Part shown: positions 11,641 to 23,716 of the stretch, piece by piece | How positions within the stretch are numbered: position 1 is the first letter of the stretch | Layout: each line of letters begins with the position of its first letter | Assembly: GCA_028554645.1 (NCBI GenBank) | Contig: JAQOOI010000032.1 | Coordinates: 1-64,000 of the forward strand | Length of the DNA stretch: 64,000 nt | From: Omphalotus guepiniiformis | Taxonomy: Eukaryota; Basidiomycota; Agaricomycetes; Agaricales; Omphalotaceae | Direction of reading: 5' to 3' | Translations under genes and position numbers: made by a program | Notes under the pieces: generated by a model | What the model was told of the DNA's origin: nothing | The model's database searches: none | What the model saw: the letters and a program-made list of their open reading frames with translations, nothing else

Positions 11641-13816
11641 ATGGACAAATTAGAAGCTCTAGGAAGCACGCTTTCTAGCCTTACGATGTATGACCTCAAG
11701 TCGTACTACGAGCAGGTGAGGAATCGCTAGAACCACACTGAACAAATTAACAATTTTCTGATGAGTTTTTCGTTTCGGGTGTTTTTTGCTTTTTTATTTT
11801 AGGCTAAAAATGTGGTACTTAATGTTAGTGAGATTGAGGCGAAGGTTAGAGAGGCGACGAATGATGATCCTTGGTGAGTTGAGTTTTGCTGGCACGTTGA
11901 TGTGATGTGAATGACTGACCGACCTTGTTGGTAGGGGCGCGAGTTCGACTTTAATGCAAGATATCGCCAATCGGTAAGCAGAAAAGAATGGTTTTTCTTT
12001 ATTGCAGTTTCCTTAACTCATTTGCTTCTAGGACATTCAACTAGTACGTCCATCAAGTTCCCTCCCAACCCTCGGTACCTAACTTTCCCAAACCAAAACC
12101 CTACCCAGACTTCAACGAAATCATGCCCAGCATCTACTCCCGCTTCATGGAAAAAGAAGCCCGCCAATGGCGCCAAATCTACAAATCCCTCCAACTCCTC
12201 GAATACCTAATCAAACACGGCTCAGAGCGCGTCGTCGACGACGCACGTTCGCATATATCCACTATAAAAATGTTACGGAATTTTCATTATATTGATGATA
12301 AAGGCAAAGACCAAGGGATCAATGTACGCAATAGGGCGAAGGAGATTGTGGAGCTTTTGTCTGATGTTGAGATGATTCGTGCGGAGAGGAGGAAGGCGAA
12401 GGCGAATAAGAATAAGTATACTGGGACTGGGAATGATGGGATGAGTTTTTCTAGTGGGGGGAGTAGGTATGGTGGGTTTGGGAGTGAAAGTGGTGGGTAT
12501 GGAGGTGGTAGCAGTAGCAGCAGTAACTGGAATAGTGGGAGTGGGAGTTATGGCAATGGTTCGTATTTAATTCTTCTTATTCGTTCGTGTTTTTGTAACT
12601 CACTCATGAATTCATAGAGCGTAGCAACTCGTACAGCGGGGGCGGGGGAGGTGGCTTCCGAGACGCCGGCACGAGGGGATTCGAAGAGTACAATGCTGGT
12701 GATGACGAAGTCGTCGCTACTTCACCTGTCCGCACTAACAGCATGAACGCTTCGTCATCTTCCTCTCGCTCAACTCCTCTGCGTAAAGCCACCGCACCAG
12801 ATCCTGTACCTGCGCCTGCTCCAGTACAAGAGGTTGACCTCCTTGGTGGCTTTGACGATGATGCGTTTGGAACGACTGGGTCGTCTGCAGTTCAACCGCC
12901 CCCTAGCTTCGCTACTAATAAGGCTCTGCCTGCTGTTGGCGCTGCTGCTGCTGTGAAGCAGTCCAATGTTGGACTTGATGGTATGTTTTGTATCTATTAA
13001 AATGGTTTTTTTTTGACCTAATTAATAATCTTACTTCGTGTTTGCGTAGACGACGATTTCGCCGACTTCCAAGCTGCTCCTATTTCAGCGACCACAACGA
13101 CAGCAGCAGCAGCAGCAGCGATTGTACCCGCTGCCACTGGTGCACCTGCAGCACCAAAGATGAATCTCATGGAAATGCTCAACAACTCGACCCCTGCTAG
13201 ACCCCAGTCTGTACCTATGGGTGGTAACGCTGGTTTTGCACAACCTCAGCAGGCCCAACACGCATCGGCGTTCAACATGGGCGCGGGTATGAGGGGAATG
13301 GGCATGGGCATGGGACAAGGAATGGGTATGGGTATGGGTATGGGCGGTACTGGAAGCATGCATAGACAAAACCCTTCACTTTCCGGAGGACAATTCTCCT
13401 CCGCGTCGCCTATGTCTATGCAACCACAAGTTGGGAGACCACAGAGTTTCTACGGCGGAGCAGCCCCGATGCAGGCTTCACTTATGCAGCCCACTGCGTC
13501 TAATGCTACTTTGCCTGGCGCGGGTGCAGGAAACACGGGTGCTGCTGCTGCTGCTAAGCCTGCTGGAGGTAGTGCTAATTTTGATGATTTGTGGTCTATG
13601 TCTTTGGGTACGAGTGCAAAGTCTACGTCTAATTCGACTGGAGGAGCTGGGAGTAAGTCGATTAAGGATCTTGAAAAGGAGAAGGCGTCTGCTGGACTTT
13701 GGGGGTCGGGTGGTGCGAAGCCTCCGGCGATGGGAGGTGCTTCTGCTTTTGGTTCCTTCGCGGGTAGTTCGGGTGGTGCGGCGAGTTCTGGAGGAGGGGA
13801 TGATTTGTTGTTGTAA
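11641..13816 (+). CDS. Ent3/epsinR-type ENTH-domain clathrin adaptor
   Basis: ENTH proteins of the Ent3/epsinR class bind phosphoinositides and sort cargo (SNAREs) into clathrin vesicles at the trans-Golgi and endosomes. The N-terminus carries a full ENTH domain: YYEQAKNVVLNVSEIEAKVR, NDDPWGASSTLMQ, SRFMEKEARQWRQIYKSLQL, EYLIKHGSERVVDDARSH, GKDQGINVRNRAKEIVELL. The rest is low complexity with adaptor and clathrin motifs: LLGGFDDDAFG, DDDFADFQAAP (acidic-Phe ear-binding type), a Met-Gly run and FDDLWSMSLG, ending DDLLL. Exons: 11641-11715, 11803-11873, 11935-11973, a 12 nt microexon 12032-12043, then about 12113-12558, 12618-12980 and 13050-13816. The microexon to next-exon junction gives a stop with the best GT-AG pair, so that splice site or one base is uncertain. 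Confidence 0.85.
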
Positions 13817-14577
13817 TTTCGTCGGGGTTGTTGGTAAGATTATGTTATATGGATGTGGATGGAATGGATGAAAGCCAATTATGCTTTAGGCGACTTTCCG
13901 GAGGGATTGAGGGAAGGGACGATAACTTAATTAACGATGACAAGTGGTCCTTTCTGACCGGGTCTATGTTTACTCTGATACAACAAGAGCTTCCTGTTAT
14001 CTTCATGGGATTGAAACATGTCTTTTTTCGGAGGTATTTGCACACGAATGATTTGTAGGCGGTATATAGATAGAGCTTGACATGTCATGCCTGCACGTTC
14101 TATGCTTCTTACCTTGCAAGTCGAGATGAGGACTCGGTACTATATTACTGATACAGTATTGAGCATATGAATGTCAAAGTCAAGTCAGGTATACATGGAA
14201 CTGAATACGAACCCCTTTATTAGAAGTAGGTATTACTACTACTCCGCATCACGACCGCACCCCCATCACGTCGTTGGTCGTACACATGGTTTGACCCATG
14301 ATCGATCTATAGCACTCGAGCAGCACACGCTTTGAAGGTCTTATCAGGCTCATGAGCGAGAGAGCATATGCTAGGAGATGCTAGTATAGCAGTGGTAAGT
14401 ACATAAAACTGATACTGGTCTATTACTGTTTACTCGATCTTTGACGGTTCTGATAGCCGCCACCTAGGGCAGCCTAAAAAACCAAAAGTATTTAAGATGA
14501 AACCTTTGCGTATCTGTCGGCTTTACCTGACCCCTTCAGGTTCCCCCCAAGTATAAGCTCCAGCTGAGCTTCCAGCG
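13817..14577. other. Intergenic between ENTH and GH20 genes
   Basis: A 3' flank followed by the GH20 promoter, both genes on the plus strand. Short ORFs on both strands near 13830-14058 have no supporting features. Confidence 0.4.
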
Positions 14578-16720
14578 ATGTCTCTCGTTAAAAAAATCTG
14601 CTTGGTCTTGGTGGTCGTTGCTGCTGCTGGTAGCGTCTCAGCTCTCTGGCCTGCTCCTCAAACACTCTCTTCAGGTTCTTCGGCATTAAAACTCGCTAGT
14701 CATTTCGATATCAAGCTCTCAGGAATTTCACACCCACCTCAAGATCTTCTTGCTGCCGTTTCACGCACGAAACAGTACCTCTCGAATGACAAACTCCAAG
14801 CTTTAGTCGTCGACCGAGGCGCGTCTTCCGCTGGGAAAATTGCTTGCGCGAAAGAGCTCAGTGAACTCGTCGTGTCGTTTGATAAAGGGCATTGTGGGAG
14901 TGTAAGGAGTATATCGGATGAAGCTGTTGATGATCTTGAGAGTCGTGTTGAGGGGTATAGTTTGAGTGTTCCTGCGGATGGATCACCTGCTGTTCTTAAG
15001 GCGAACTCTACGTTGGGATTGTTTAGAGGGTTGACTACGTTTGGTCAGTTGTGGTATGATTGGGAAGGAACGACGTATTCTTTGGAGGCTCCGTTTGAGA
15101 TTTTTGATGCTCCGGTATATGTGAGTTTTACGTGTTTTCGGGTGCCTTGGGTGCTTCGTAACTTCGTAGAAGTCTGATGGGTTTTTTTTTTTTTCAAATT
15201 TCAAGCCATACCGAGGGTTTATGCTGGACACTGCTCGGAATTTGTACGTCCCTATCGTTATGTTTGGTTCAGATGGATGGATGAGGCTAATTTCTTCTAT
15301 GCAGCTTCCCAGTATCTGACATTCTACGAACGCTTGACGCCATGAGCTGGGTCAAGGTATATATCATCATACTCCTCTCTTTGCTATCTGGCTCAAACGA
15401 CGACTTCCGCAGATAAATACATTCCACTGGCACATCGTCGATAGTCAAAGCTTTCCTCTCCAAGTCAAAGGATTCCCAGAACTCTCAGCATTAGGCGCAT
15501 ACGATAGCTCTTCTGTGTATACACCAAGTGATGTCCAACAAATCGTGACGTATGCTGCTGCGGTGAGTTATCGCTAAATTGTCGGATCCGCGACATAGGA
15601 TTGACAATGATATACGGTTTTTGTGTTATTCTTGAATTCAGCGCGGGATTGATGTGCTTCCCGAGATCGACACGCCTGGACATACGTCTGTTATTTCAAA
15701 AGCTTATCCTGAACATGTAGCTTGCGCGGAGTCTACTCCTTGGGCGACTTATGCTAACGGTGAGCGCAGAAAAAGTTCTCTGCATCTTCTCTGATTAAAC
15801 TCCCTTCATCTCCAGAACCCCCAGCTGGCCAACTTCGCCTTGCCTCACCTGCTACGATCAACTTCACCGCAGCCGTCTTCTCCGCCGTCTCCGACTCTTT
15901 CCCTAGTAAAATGTTTTCTTCAGGCGGTGACGAACTCAATACGAATTGCTACGCCGATGATTTTAATACTCAGGCCGAGTTGAACTCGACTGGGAAAACA
16001 CTTGAGGAGGCACTGGATACGTTTACGCAGGAGACGCATAAAGTGTTGCATGATAGGAATAAGACGGTTGTTGTTTGGGAAGGTGCGTTTTGGAGTGTGT
16101 CGTGAATGTTCTTGTGGAGGCTGACTGCGGTGTTTGGATGTTTAGAGATGGTATTGGATCATAATGTGACTCTGGCAAATAATACTATCGTCATGTAAGC
16201 CATTCATTACCCTCCCTCCTCTTTCAGTGATAGTTAGGCTCAGGCTGACCCGCTCACTAGGGTATGGATTTCCTCCGAAAACGCCGCATCCGTCGCCGCC
16301 AAAGGCTTCCGATTCGTACACGCTCCCTCCGACTACTTCTACCTCGACTGCGGCTCCGGAGGCTGGGTCGGTTCAAACCCCCTCGGAAACTCCTGGTGTG
16401 ACCCATTCAAAACCTGGCAAAAATCCTACACATTCAATCCCACTGCAAACCTCACTGAAGACGAAAGTAAACTCGTACTAGGAGGTCAACATTTACTCTG
16501 GACAGAACAATCACATCATTCGAATTTAGATTCGATTGTTTGGCCTAGAGCTGCTGCTAGTGCGGAGTTGTTTTGGAGTGGACCTGGGGGGAATGTGAGT
16601 GAGGCGTTGGGGAGGTTACATGATGTTGCGTTTAGGTTTACGGAGAGAGGTGTTGGTGCTATTGCGTTGCAGCCTTTGTGGTGTGCTCTGAGGCCTGGGG
16701 CGTGTGATTTGACTGCGTAA
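14578..16720 (+). CDS. Secreted beta-N-acetylhexosaminidase (GH20)
   Basis: Removes terminal GlcNAc/GalNAc from chitin oligomers and glycans by substrate-assisted catalysis. Eight exons join in phase: 14578-15120, 15206-15243, 15305-15356, 15413-15562, 15642-15759, 15816-16082, 16146-16194, 16261-16720 (558 residues). Residues 1-22 are a signal peptide (hydrophobic LVLVVVAAAGSVSA). An N-terminal GH20b-like domain leads to LGLFRGLTTFGQL, then PYRGFMLDTARNFFPV, INTFHWHIVDSQSFP, LPEIDTPGHT, the catalytic pair in SSGGDELNTNC (Asp-Glu), VVVWEEMV, and WTEQSHHSNLDSIVWPRA. Several N-glycosylation sequons (NST, NFT, NVT, NVS) fit secretion. Every active-site block is present and no frame break was found. 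Probable roles are chitin turnover and nutrient release. Confidence 0.93.
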
Positions 16721-18765
16721 TGCGCAATCGGGGAACGTTGTGGAGGGGGTTTTATTTATTGAACTTGAAGAAATGTAGAGCATTCTTTTAATATTTATAT
16801 TGTTAATACGCGAGTGCCTATGTAGCGCCTCATTTCCAGATATTTTTGTATTCCAGTAAATCAAGTCTTGGCTTTCGATTTCTCACGACTATGTTGTGTC
16901 AATTTGAGCAGAGGTGCAGTTGCGTAGTCCTCGCTTTGACGTGGACCCTGCATGGACCCTGTGTGGACCCTGGCTTCCGGTCGTACCCGGCCCGAACAGC
17001 CTACCTGTCACGATTGCTTAGATAATGGAACATGCCGGAATTGTACTCGGCACAACCGTTGGACTGACTACATAAATAACTTAATAGTTTTCAATACCCA
17101 AAAACGCTTTCCGAGAATGAGTACTTTTTTATTTACATTCTTTTCCCCTGAAACTCACGGGCCATCTGTCCCATAATCTCATAATCTAGCAAGCTTACAC
17201 ATCCTATGCTCCGTTTCTAGGGTCCATACTCGATTGCTCTTATTCAATTAGCTCGGAGAAGATTGATGCGCCGCTGAAGAGACAGTTTGAGCGCCCGAGC
17301 GGACGACCAACGTGCAATTCCGGCGATGGCCGATGCCTGTGTAGTGTTTGGCAGTTCAACTAAAAATACCTAGTTAAATTTCTTGTCACACTGAGCCTGC
17401 CGCGCTGAGCCGAGGTTAACGCGTCAACGGCTCGTCGCTGATCATGACAGTACCAACTTCAATTTCTTCGTCCATGCCAAGTCCATGCCATCGGGAATAC
17501 CGTTATTTTGATTAGTGAAGAATCGTCTTGATAGTTCAAGGAATCCAAGCAAGGCCATCTAAGGTGTTTCAAAGACAGGTATGCAATTACTATGAGCGGC
17601 TGAAGCTCCAAATTGCAACTTCTGGCGAAGCGGCAATTTCAGACTCTTTGCAGGGAGAAAGGTGACTTGGCATAAATGTAGTTCTCTTTCTATTTTGAAG
17701 TCGTACTCTTCTATTCTTCATGACACGCCGGATTGATGCAACTGTGATAATCCAGCAGTTTCGCGCTACCCAACCCTAGCATTGAAAGACTGGTATGTGA
17801 CCCGAGTGTATCCGGCTTCACAACGAGAGCATGTAGCTTCATGTCCAAGAGCCTAGTACGTGAAATTGGCTGCTGCTTTGTGGGTTGCACTGGACCAGGT
17901 ATATGCTGAAATGTTCTTTGTACTTATGCATGCAGATCATTGTAAGTACTGAGTGTTTTGCGGCTCTATTGAGATGTTGAATCTAATATCGCAGCTGCAG
18001 CTCAGCGGTAATCGAGTTGGTTGTACTATTGACCTGAGCCATCATGTTCTATAGTGTTCCGTGACAGACTCATCCGAGTCAGAGTCAGCTTTGAAAGTAT
18101 TCTGTCTATACAAAAGAATCATTGACGGTCTGTACAAGATGTATGTGATATGCCACTTGTGACCCTTTAAATGTTTGAGACTAAGACAACAGGCAGACAT
18201 ATCCCTCAGCATGCCTTTTGCATGTGCACAAAGCCACATCTGATCTGATCCAAGCAGTTTGAGAATGAAGTGACAGGAAGTTGATGCCACAATCCATGTG
18301 TATCCGAATCAAAACCTAGGGCAGCGGGAAGCTCTGGGGAAGCTTGAAGTTGGTGGTCAAGATATGTCGAGCACAGCATCACCAAGGCAATATATTTCTG
18401 AAGCATCCTTTGGCCTTCCCTTGTCGTGTAGACAGTGTAACTAATAACCCTCAGCTGATATGCAAATGGCTTGAATTACATGGACCATGTAACTAAAAAC
18501 TACAGAGGCACTCAGTAAGTAAGAGTGTTTAGACTCACCCTCAGTTGATAGACAAACAGCTAAGGACGTCGAGATGCTCCATAGGTATGTAGACAGTAAA
18601 TGAAATGAAGTTAAGGAAACGAAAGTCACGAAAGTCTCATATTCCAACAGGCATGAGCCGTCACTGCAAGTGCCTGTATGCACTCTCGGTAATCAATTCA
18701 GCACTCTTCATCACTGCCTCAACATATGTGTAAATTGCCGAATGGATGTGAATAGTGGTACTAGC
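16721..18765. other. Long gene-poor stretch
   Basis: Two kilobases without a supportable gene. Small frames (16952-17176 plus, 18042-18683 minus) show no family resemblance. Near 16940-16980 GTGGACCCT is repeated in tandem. Two related segments containing CCCTCAG(C/T)TGATA lie about 90 bp apart near 18450-18550, suggesting old repeat DNA. Confidence 0.4.
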
Positions 18766-18941
18766 CTTAATGATGTTCGAGGACACTGCGCTCGTCCGAG
18801 TCGTCAAATGTAGCCTCGCGACCAGTTACCTACACGTGAGCATATTTGGAGGCTTCCAAATCTGGTTTGTTTGCACAACAAACACAGATGCTCTCTTAAT
18901 GATGTTCGAGGACACTGCGCTCGTCCGAGTCGTCAAATGTA
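18766..18941 (+). repeat. 47 bp exact direct repeat, two copies
   Basis: The same 47 bp stands at 18766-18812 and 18895-18941, offset by 129 bp; it begins CTTAATGATGTTCGAGGACA and ends GTCGTCAAATGTA. The 82 bp between the copies is unrelated. No coding sense is evident. It may be a short tandem duplication or the ends of a small repeat unit. Confidence 0.85.
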
Positions 18942-19120
18942 TTGGTACGAGTCAACGTGACAGGTGTACATATATGCACTTGTTTATCAGAGGCAGCACC
19001 GGACAGAGCCCGAGATACGGCAGCGGTGACATCATTTCGTGGCAGGAAGAAGCGGAAAGTTTCTTTGAGTGTTCATCTGAGCTAATCGAATAAGAGTAAT
19101 CGACTCTGACCCCCCGTTTC

Positions 19121-20083
19121 TACAGTTGGGGACAGTCAAAGTCGACAATTTTAAAGATCCATTTCTTGGTAATCACGGAGTGGCCGGAATCGGTAGTAAA
19201 CTGTATAGAGAGTATCTTTACACTATTTAGATGAACTTTCATCGAGCGGATTTCCCTCAAAGTAAAATTTATTTTTGTGACCCCAAAAATTTGGCCGGTC
19301 ACCCAAAAAAATCGAGAAAATATTGAAAAAATGCGGAAACGTCTCATTTCATCAAGTAAGTCATGAATCCAATCTAAAGTAGGTAGAAGAATGCGGAGTT
19401 TGTGTCCCAAAAAGGAAAGAAGATGTTGTGCGGCGGCGTTGTATCGTGCACCCACAACAAAATTTTGCCTCTTCCAACCATGAGGATCGTTGCCGGCACA
19501 CAAAACGCAAATATAATATCGCTGGTCTCAAGAATCAGCACGAAAATTCATCTGTAAGTGAAGAAAGAGTTGATTCACCTTCCTCTCCATACTTGAAAAG
19601 TTTAATTGTGAACTGAATCCAATAGAAATGGTATGGATTTCATTCTCTCAGCATTGATGATTTCACTTAATTTGAATTTCGAAGTACTGGGGATCAGTCA
19701 AGTGAGTGCTTAGTGTCGCGCTAGCTTTTTCGCAATACATGGTTGCCCACCGGGGCGATGCTTCAGGCTAAATATGTGCGAGTCTCACGAGAAACCTAAG
19801 CGATTGGACTTAGTGCTTAGTGCTTATCGATTATCACTGACCGGTAGGGCCGCAGATGGGCAGTTTGGCAGCAAAAATGTCATAGGGCAATCTCCAGGTA
19901 GTACTGATTTTGTCAAAAAATTTGGCCGTTTTCAAAAAGTCGTGGGAAAAACTTCGGAGGTTGATTTTTCGACGTATCTCAATGTCCTGAGTTCAAATCC
20001 GGTCACCTTTTTACCTAAAAATGCCTATTTCGGCCCCCATCAGGGATTTATCAAATTGTCGACTTTGACTGTCCCCAACTGTA
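19121..20083. mobile_element. 959 bp MITE with 29 bp TIRs and TA target duplication (Tc1/mariner-pogo type)
   Basis: The element spans 19123-20081. Its first 29 bp (CAGTTGGGGACAGTCAAAGT then CGACAATTT) are exactly repeated in reverse complement at the other end (20053-20081). TA flanks both ends (19121-19122 and 20082-20083), the target duplication of the Tc1/mariner superfamily; CAG...CTG termini fit the pogo/Fot1 side of it. The interior has no transposase; frames of 127 codons (minus) and 171 codons (plus) cross its edges and look incidental. It is therefore a non-autonomous element, and a full-length relative should exist elsewhere in the genome. Confidence 0.88.
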
Positions 20084-21538
20084 GGCCCAAGTTACCCCAG
20101 TTCGGCCAGCATTCGGCTGTGGCGCCGGATTCGCCACACTACCAGAGCCTACCAGCTATTACGTTTTTTCGGTCCTCATTTTTCTATCCCTACTTCGAGT
20201 CCTTCACGCATGTATCAGCCAATAGAAAGGTATTTGCATGCTTACTTTACCTGCCGCTCTGCCTAAAGAAGCCTTGTACTATTTATTAGCCTTCACTTGC
20301 GCATTGAAGTAGGGTTCACTGAAAGCGAACCATCATGACAACGACTTTAGGCAGCTGCAGCTCTCCCGGAGGTTCTTGGCTGATTCATTCCTTCCAAGTT
20401 CCTTCGAAGTGTTAATGTTTCGAAACCCGCGAACCACCAAACCCTTCAAGTTCATCCATTCAACATAATGGCCGCCGTGGTTGGTTCTACGAGAGGGTAT
20501 ACGAGTCGTTTGACCGAAGATTTATCAGGAAGTGGAGACGGTTTTCAATGCCTTGGATGCGATATTCATTTGCGTGTTTTACCGAGCTACCGAGCTACCG
20601 AGCTACCGGCCTATGTAGAGTGGGTTTGGTGGAGTATGAAGGATGCCAAGGTCACGAAGTTTAGGTGAAGTCTCGGATTTTGGCTCGTTGCTTTTGTCTC
20701 ACAGAATCTAATGCAGCCTACGGAATACAGCCTCATGTGTTCGGTGCCATACTGGCACAATTGAAGATCGTGCGCGGAACTCTGCGAAGGATGCCTCGAG
20801 AGTCAAGACTGTTTTTGGCTCGGTTCAAGAGAGTTGAATTTCGTAGCCTATGACGACGACGGATGTGATATTCCTGGTATCGGGGTGCTAAGGAAACACC
20901 ATTCATGATTTTAGCTGGGCAGCTTCTGTTGGTATGTGACCATTTACGACTTTTAAACGCTCAGAGCTCACATATCTCCTTGCTGCAAGTAGACGAAACA
21001 GTGATCATGTCGTTCAACGACGCTCGTCAGTCAGTTCTTGGCGAACCTCTTTCCCATTCATGAATTTCAATCGCAGAACTTCAGCATTCTTCTCGCCGCA
21101 TTAGGACCGTCGTCAAATGTACCGAGCGAAGTCCAAAACATGAATTGGAAGGTCAGTCGGTCTCCACTCCTTCACAAATATCTACAAGGGCTCAATTGCT
21201 CGTTGTTTCCCCGGATCAGCGGAAGAATATGTCCGGAGAAGTCAAACATGCTTGAAATAGGATTTGAATAAAAGGATGCAAATCTGACGTTACTCTTTAC
21301 TCCCGTGTTCTCTTCACCTGGTCCTTTGTATGTCAGCTGCTTTCACGGAAATAGAGAAGTCAAAAGCAAGCAAGAAGGAACGGGGTCTGATGACGGAGTA
21401 ACTAGGACCGCTGAGCCTGAAAAAAAGGAAGGAATTGAAAGGGTAGACGATTATTTAAAAGAGCAGCAGCAGCAATCCGTTCTTCGTTGTTCTCCATCTT
21501 GGTCAACCATTTTACCCTCTCGAGGATTGCATCTCATA
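20084..21538. other. Intergenic upstream of CE15 gene
   Basis: No supported gene. A short tandem repeat of ACCGAGCT (three copies) lies at about 20581-20606. A TATTTAAA-like motif at about 21454 is some 85 bp before the CE15 start and could be its TATA element. Confidence 0.4.
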
Positions 21539-22816
21539 ATGGGCCCTCGTCTAGCGTGTTTCACGCAGTTGGTACTTCTCGTAATTGCGGTTGCCCCTAG
21601 TTGGGTACAATGTGAGTTACTTGTACTCTACTGCAGGAGATGACTTCACTAACACACCACCTTAGGTAGTAGCATTCCTATACGATCCCTGAAAAGAGCG
21701 ACTTGCCCTTCTCTCCCGAGCAACCTTTCTCAATTCGTGGACTCTGCTCTGCCAGATCCGTTCACCTTTGCCGACGGTTCACCCGTCGCCACTTTGGATG
21801 ACTGGAGCTGTCGTCAAGCTGAGATAAGTCAGCTAATCCAGCTTGACGAGCTTGGTACCAAGCCTGCGAAACCGGATAACATCAGCGTATCGCACTCTTC
21901 GAACACACTAGCCATCACAGTCACCCAGGGCGGTAAATCCATCACATTTTCCCCAACGATTACCTTGCCCTCTTCCGGAACTGGACCTTTCCCTGCTCTC
22001 ATAGCTATCGATGGCGGTAGTATCCCTCACCCAGCCGGTGTTGCCATGATCACCTTCAGCACTGAGGACATGGCAGCTCAAGATTCTGCCAGTAGTCGGG
22101 GACAGGGGAAATTTTATCAGCTATTCGGAACTGACGCCTCTGCTGGCGCTATGATGGCTTGGGCATGGGCTATTAGTCGTATTATTGACGCATTGGAGAT
22201 GACGCCTAGCGCCAACATCAACACTGCGAGAATTGGAGTGACTGGGTGCTCGAGAGACGGCAAGGGCGCGCTAGTCGCAGGTGCCTTTGACGATCGGATT
22301 GTGCTTACTATTCCACAAGAGTCCGGTTCGGGAGGTACAGACTGTTGGCGATTATCAGATTACCTGTTGGCGAATGGCCTGGACACTCAGACCGCGTCGG
22401 AAATCATACAGGAGAACGTATGGTTTTCAGAGTCGTTTGACCAATTCGCTAATTCGACAGTGACAAAACTACCTTTTGACCACCACATGCTTCTTGGGAT
22501 GGTCGCTCCCCGTGGTCTCTTCGCTATTGATAATATTGGATATGATTGGCTAGGCGCTGAAAGTTCTTTTGGATGTTTGAAAGCTGCGCAAAGGATTTAT
22601 CAGGCTGTGGGGGCACCTGATTCGTTGGGATTTTCGCAGGCGGCGAATCATTCTCATTGCGTTTTTCCGTCTTCTCAGCAAGATGTGTTGAATAGGTTTG
22701 TGAATAAGTTTTTGTTGGATCAGGAGGAGAATACGACGGTTGCGGAGACGGCGGGTAATTATACGTTTGATACGCCTGGAGAGTGGGATCCTTGGAGTGC
22801 TCCGCAGTTGACGTAG
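21539..22816 (+). CDS. Secreted 4-O-methyl-glucuronoyl methylesterase (CE15)
   Basis: CE15 enzymes cut the ester bond between glucuronoxylan and lignin. Two exons (21539-21611 and 21666-22816) join in phase to 407 residues. Residues 1-25 form a signal peptide ending VAPSWVQC. The alpha/beta-hydrolase core follows: PFPALIAIDGGSIP, the segment AGAMMAWAWAISRIIDALE, the nucleophile elbow VTGCSRDGKGA (the family usually has GCSRNGKGA), IPQESGSGGTDCWR (acid region), LPFDHHMLLGMVAPRGL, and the catalytic His in QAANHSHC. Cysteines pair as in known members. No carbohydrate-binding module is attached. The Asp in place of the usual Asn in the elbow is the one notable substitution. The gene marks the organism as a plant-biomass degrader. 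Confidence 0.93.
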
Positions 22817-23298
22817 GTCACTGAGGTCACCGAGGCTATGGAGGGTTATGGTAGTGTATTGGAAGTTATGATTCGGAATATGATTTGTCTTTGAGTTCAT
22901 GATTGTTGGTTTTCGTTCGCTTTCGGTTGCTCGTGTACCGTCGTTTCGATTTGAATCACTTTGATACCTCTTCCTCTGCTGTTGAACAGTCGTCAGGTCT
23001 GAGATCTGAACGCTTGACATTTAAACGGCCATTGCGCTTTGGCGCCCAACTGAGCGTCTTATTATTGGCCGAAGATGAAATGAATAATCCTCTATCGAGA
23101 ACCCATTCTCTATATTGCACTGCTGCAAGATAACTTATGTATATCGACCTTGGTCCTGGTCATTTGTATAGACGGCGTGAGAACAGCGTTGCTCGCTACC
23201 TTGTCGTACTACTCTTCTTCCTTCGTTCCCTCTGCTCGAATTTCCATTGACCTTATCACTAGAACGCTATTTCCCAGAATTTCAGCACCCACCGGTAT
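22817..23298. other. 3' flank of CE15 gene up to the LTR element
   Basis: No gene supported. This is the pre-insertion DNA on the left of the LTR element. Confidence 0.45.
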
Positions 23299-23303
23299 CA
23301 GCA

Positions 23304-23515
23304 TGTTGGGATATCAAGTTGTCGTGCTCACCCAGATGGTTATTTCCGTTTTCTGCTTTATCTTTCCTTTCGGAATTATCCTTGCTTTATACATTCTTGC
23401 TTTGTATGTATTTATTATATATGTAGCCAGAAATGTGAATAAAATACCCCGCGCGTTTGCCAGGGTTTTCAGCTATAGTATCCCGAGTAGCGTTGTTGAA
23501 TCCGCTATTCTAACA
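23304..23515 (+). repeat. 5' LTR of the gag-only element
   Basis: 212 bp, TG...CA ends with TGTT/AACA inverted termini. Contains TATATATG and AATAAA motifs that could serve transcription start and polyadenylation. Confidence 0.92.
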
Positions 23516-23716
23516 CAAACGCGCTAGCAATCCCTGATCTCTGTTTTTGGCATCGCTGCCATTCTCGTTCTCGAGTCTTATTTTTTGGAAGCCCTCACGA
23601 CGACGAGGCAAGAAGAAAAGTCCTTGTTTACATAAGGCAGTTGAGCTTGCTCCTCAGACGGGGTGCAAGTACTTTCATCATTTTCCGAATTCTACATACC
23701 TCTGCTGGTTTCCACC

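Noticed and set aside
22550..23020. 156-codon minus-strand frame
   Set aside because: Overlaps the CE15 3' end in antisense and is Arg/Ile-rich with no family signal.
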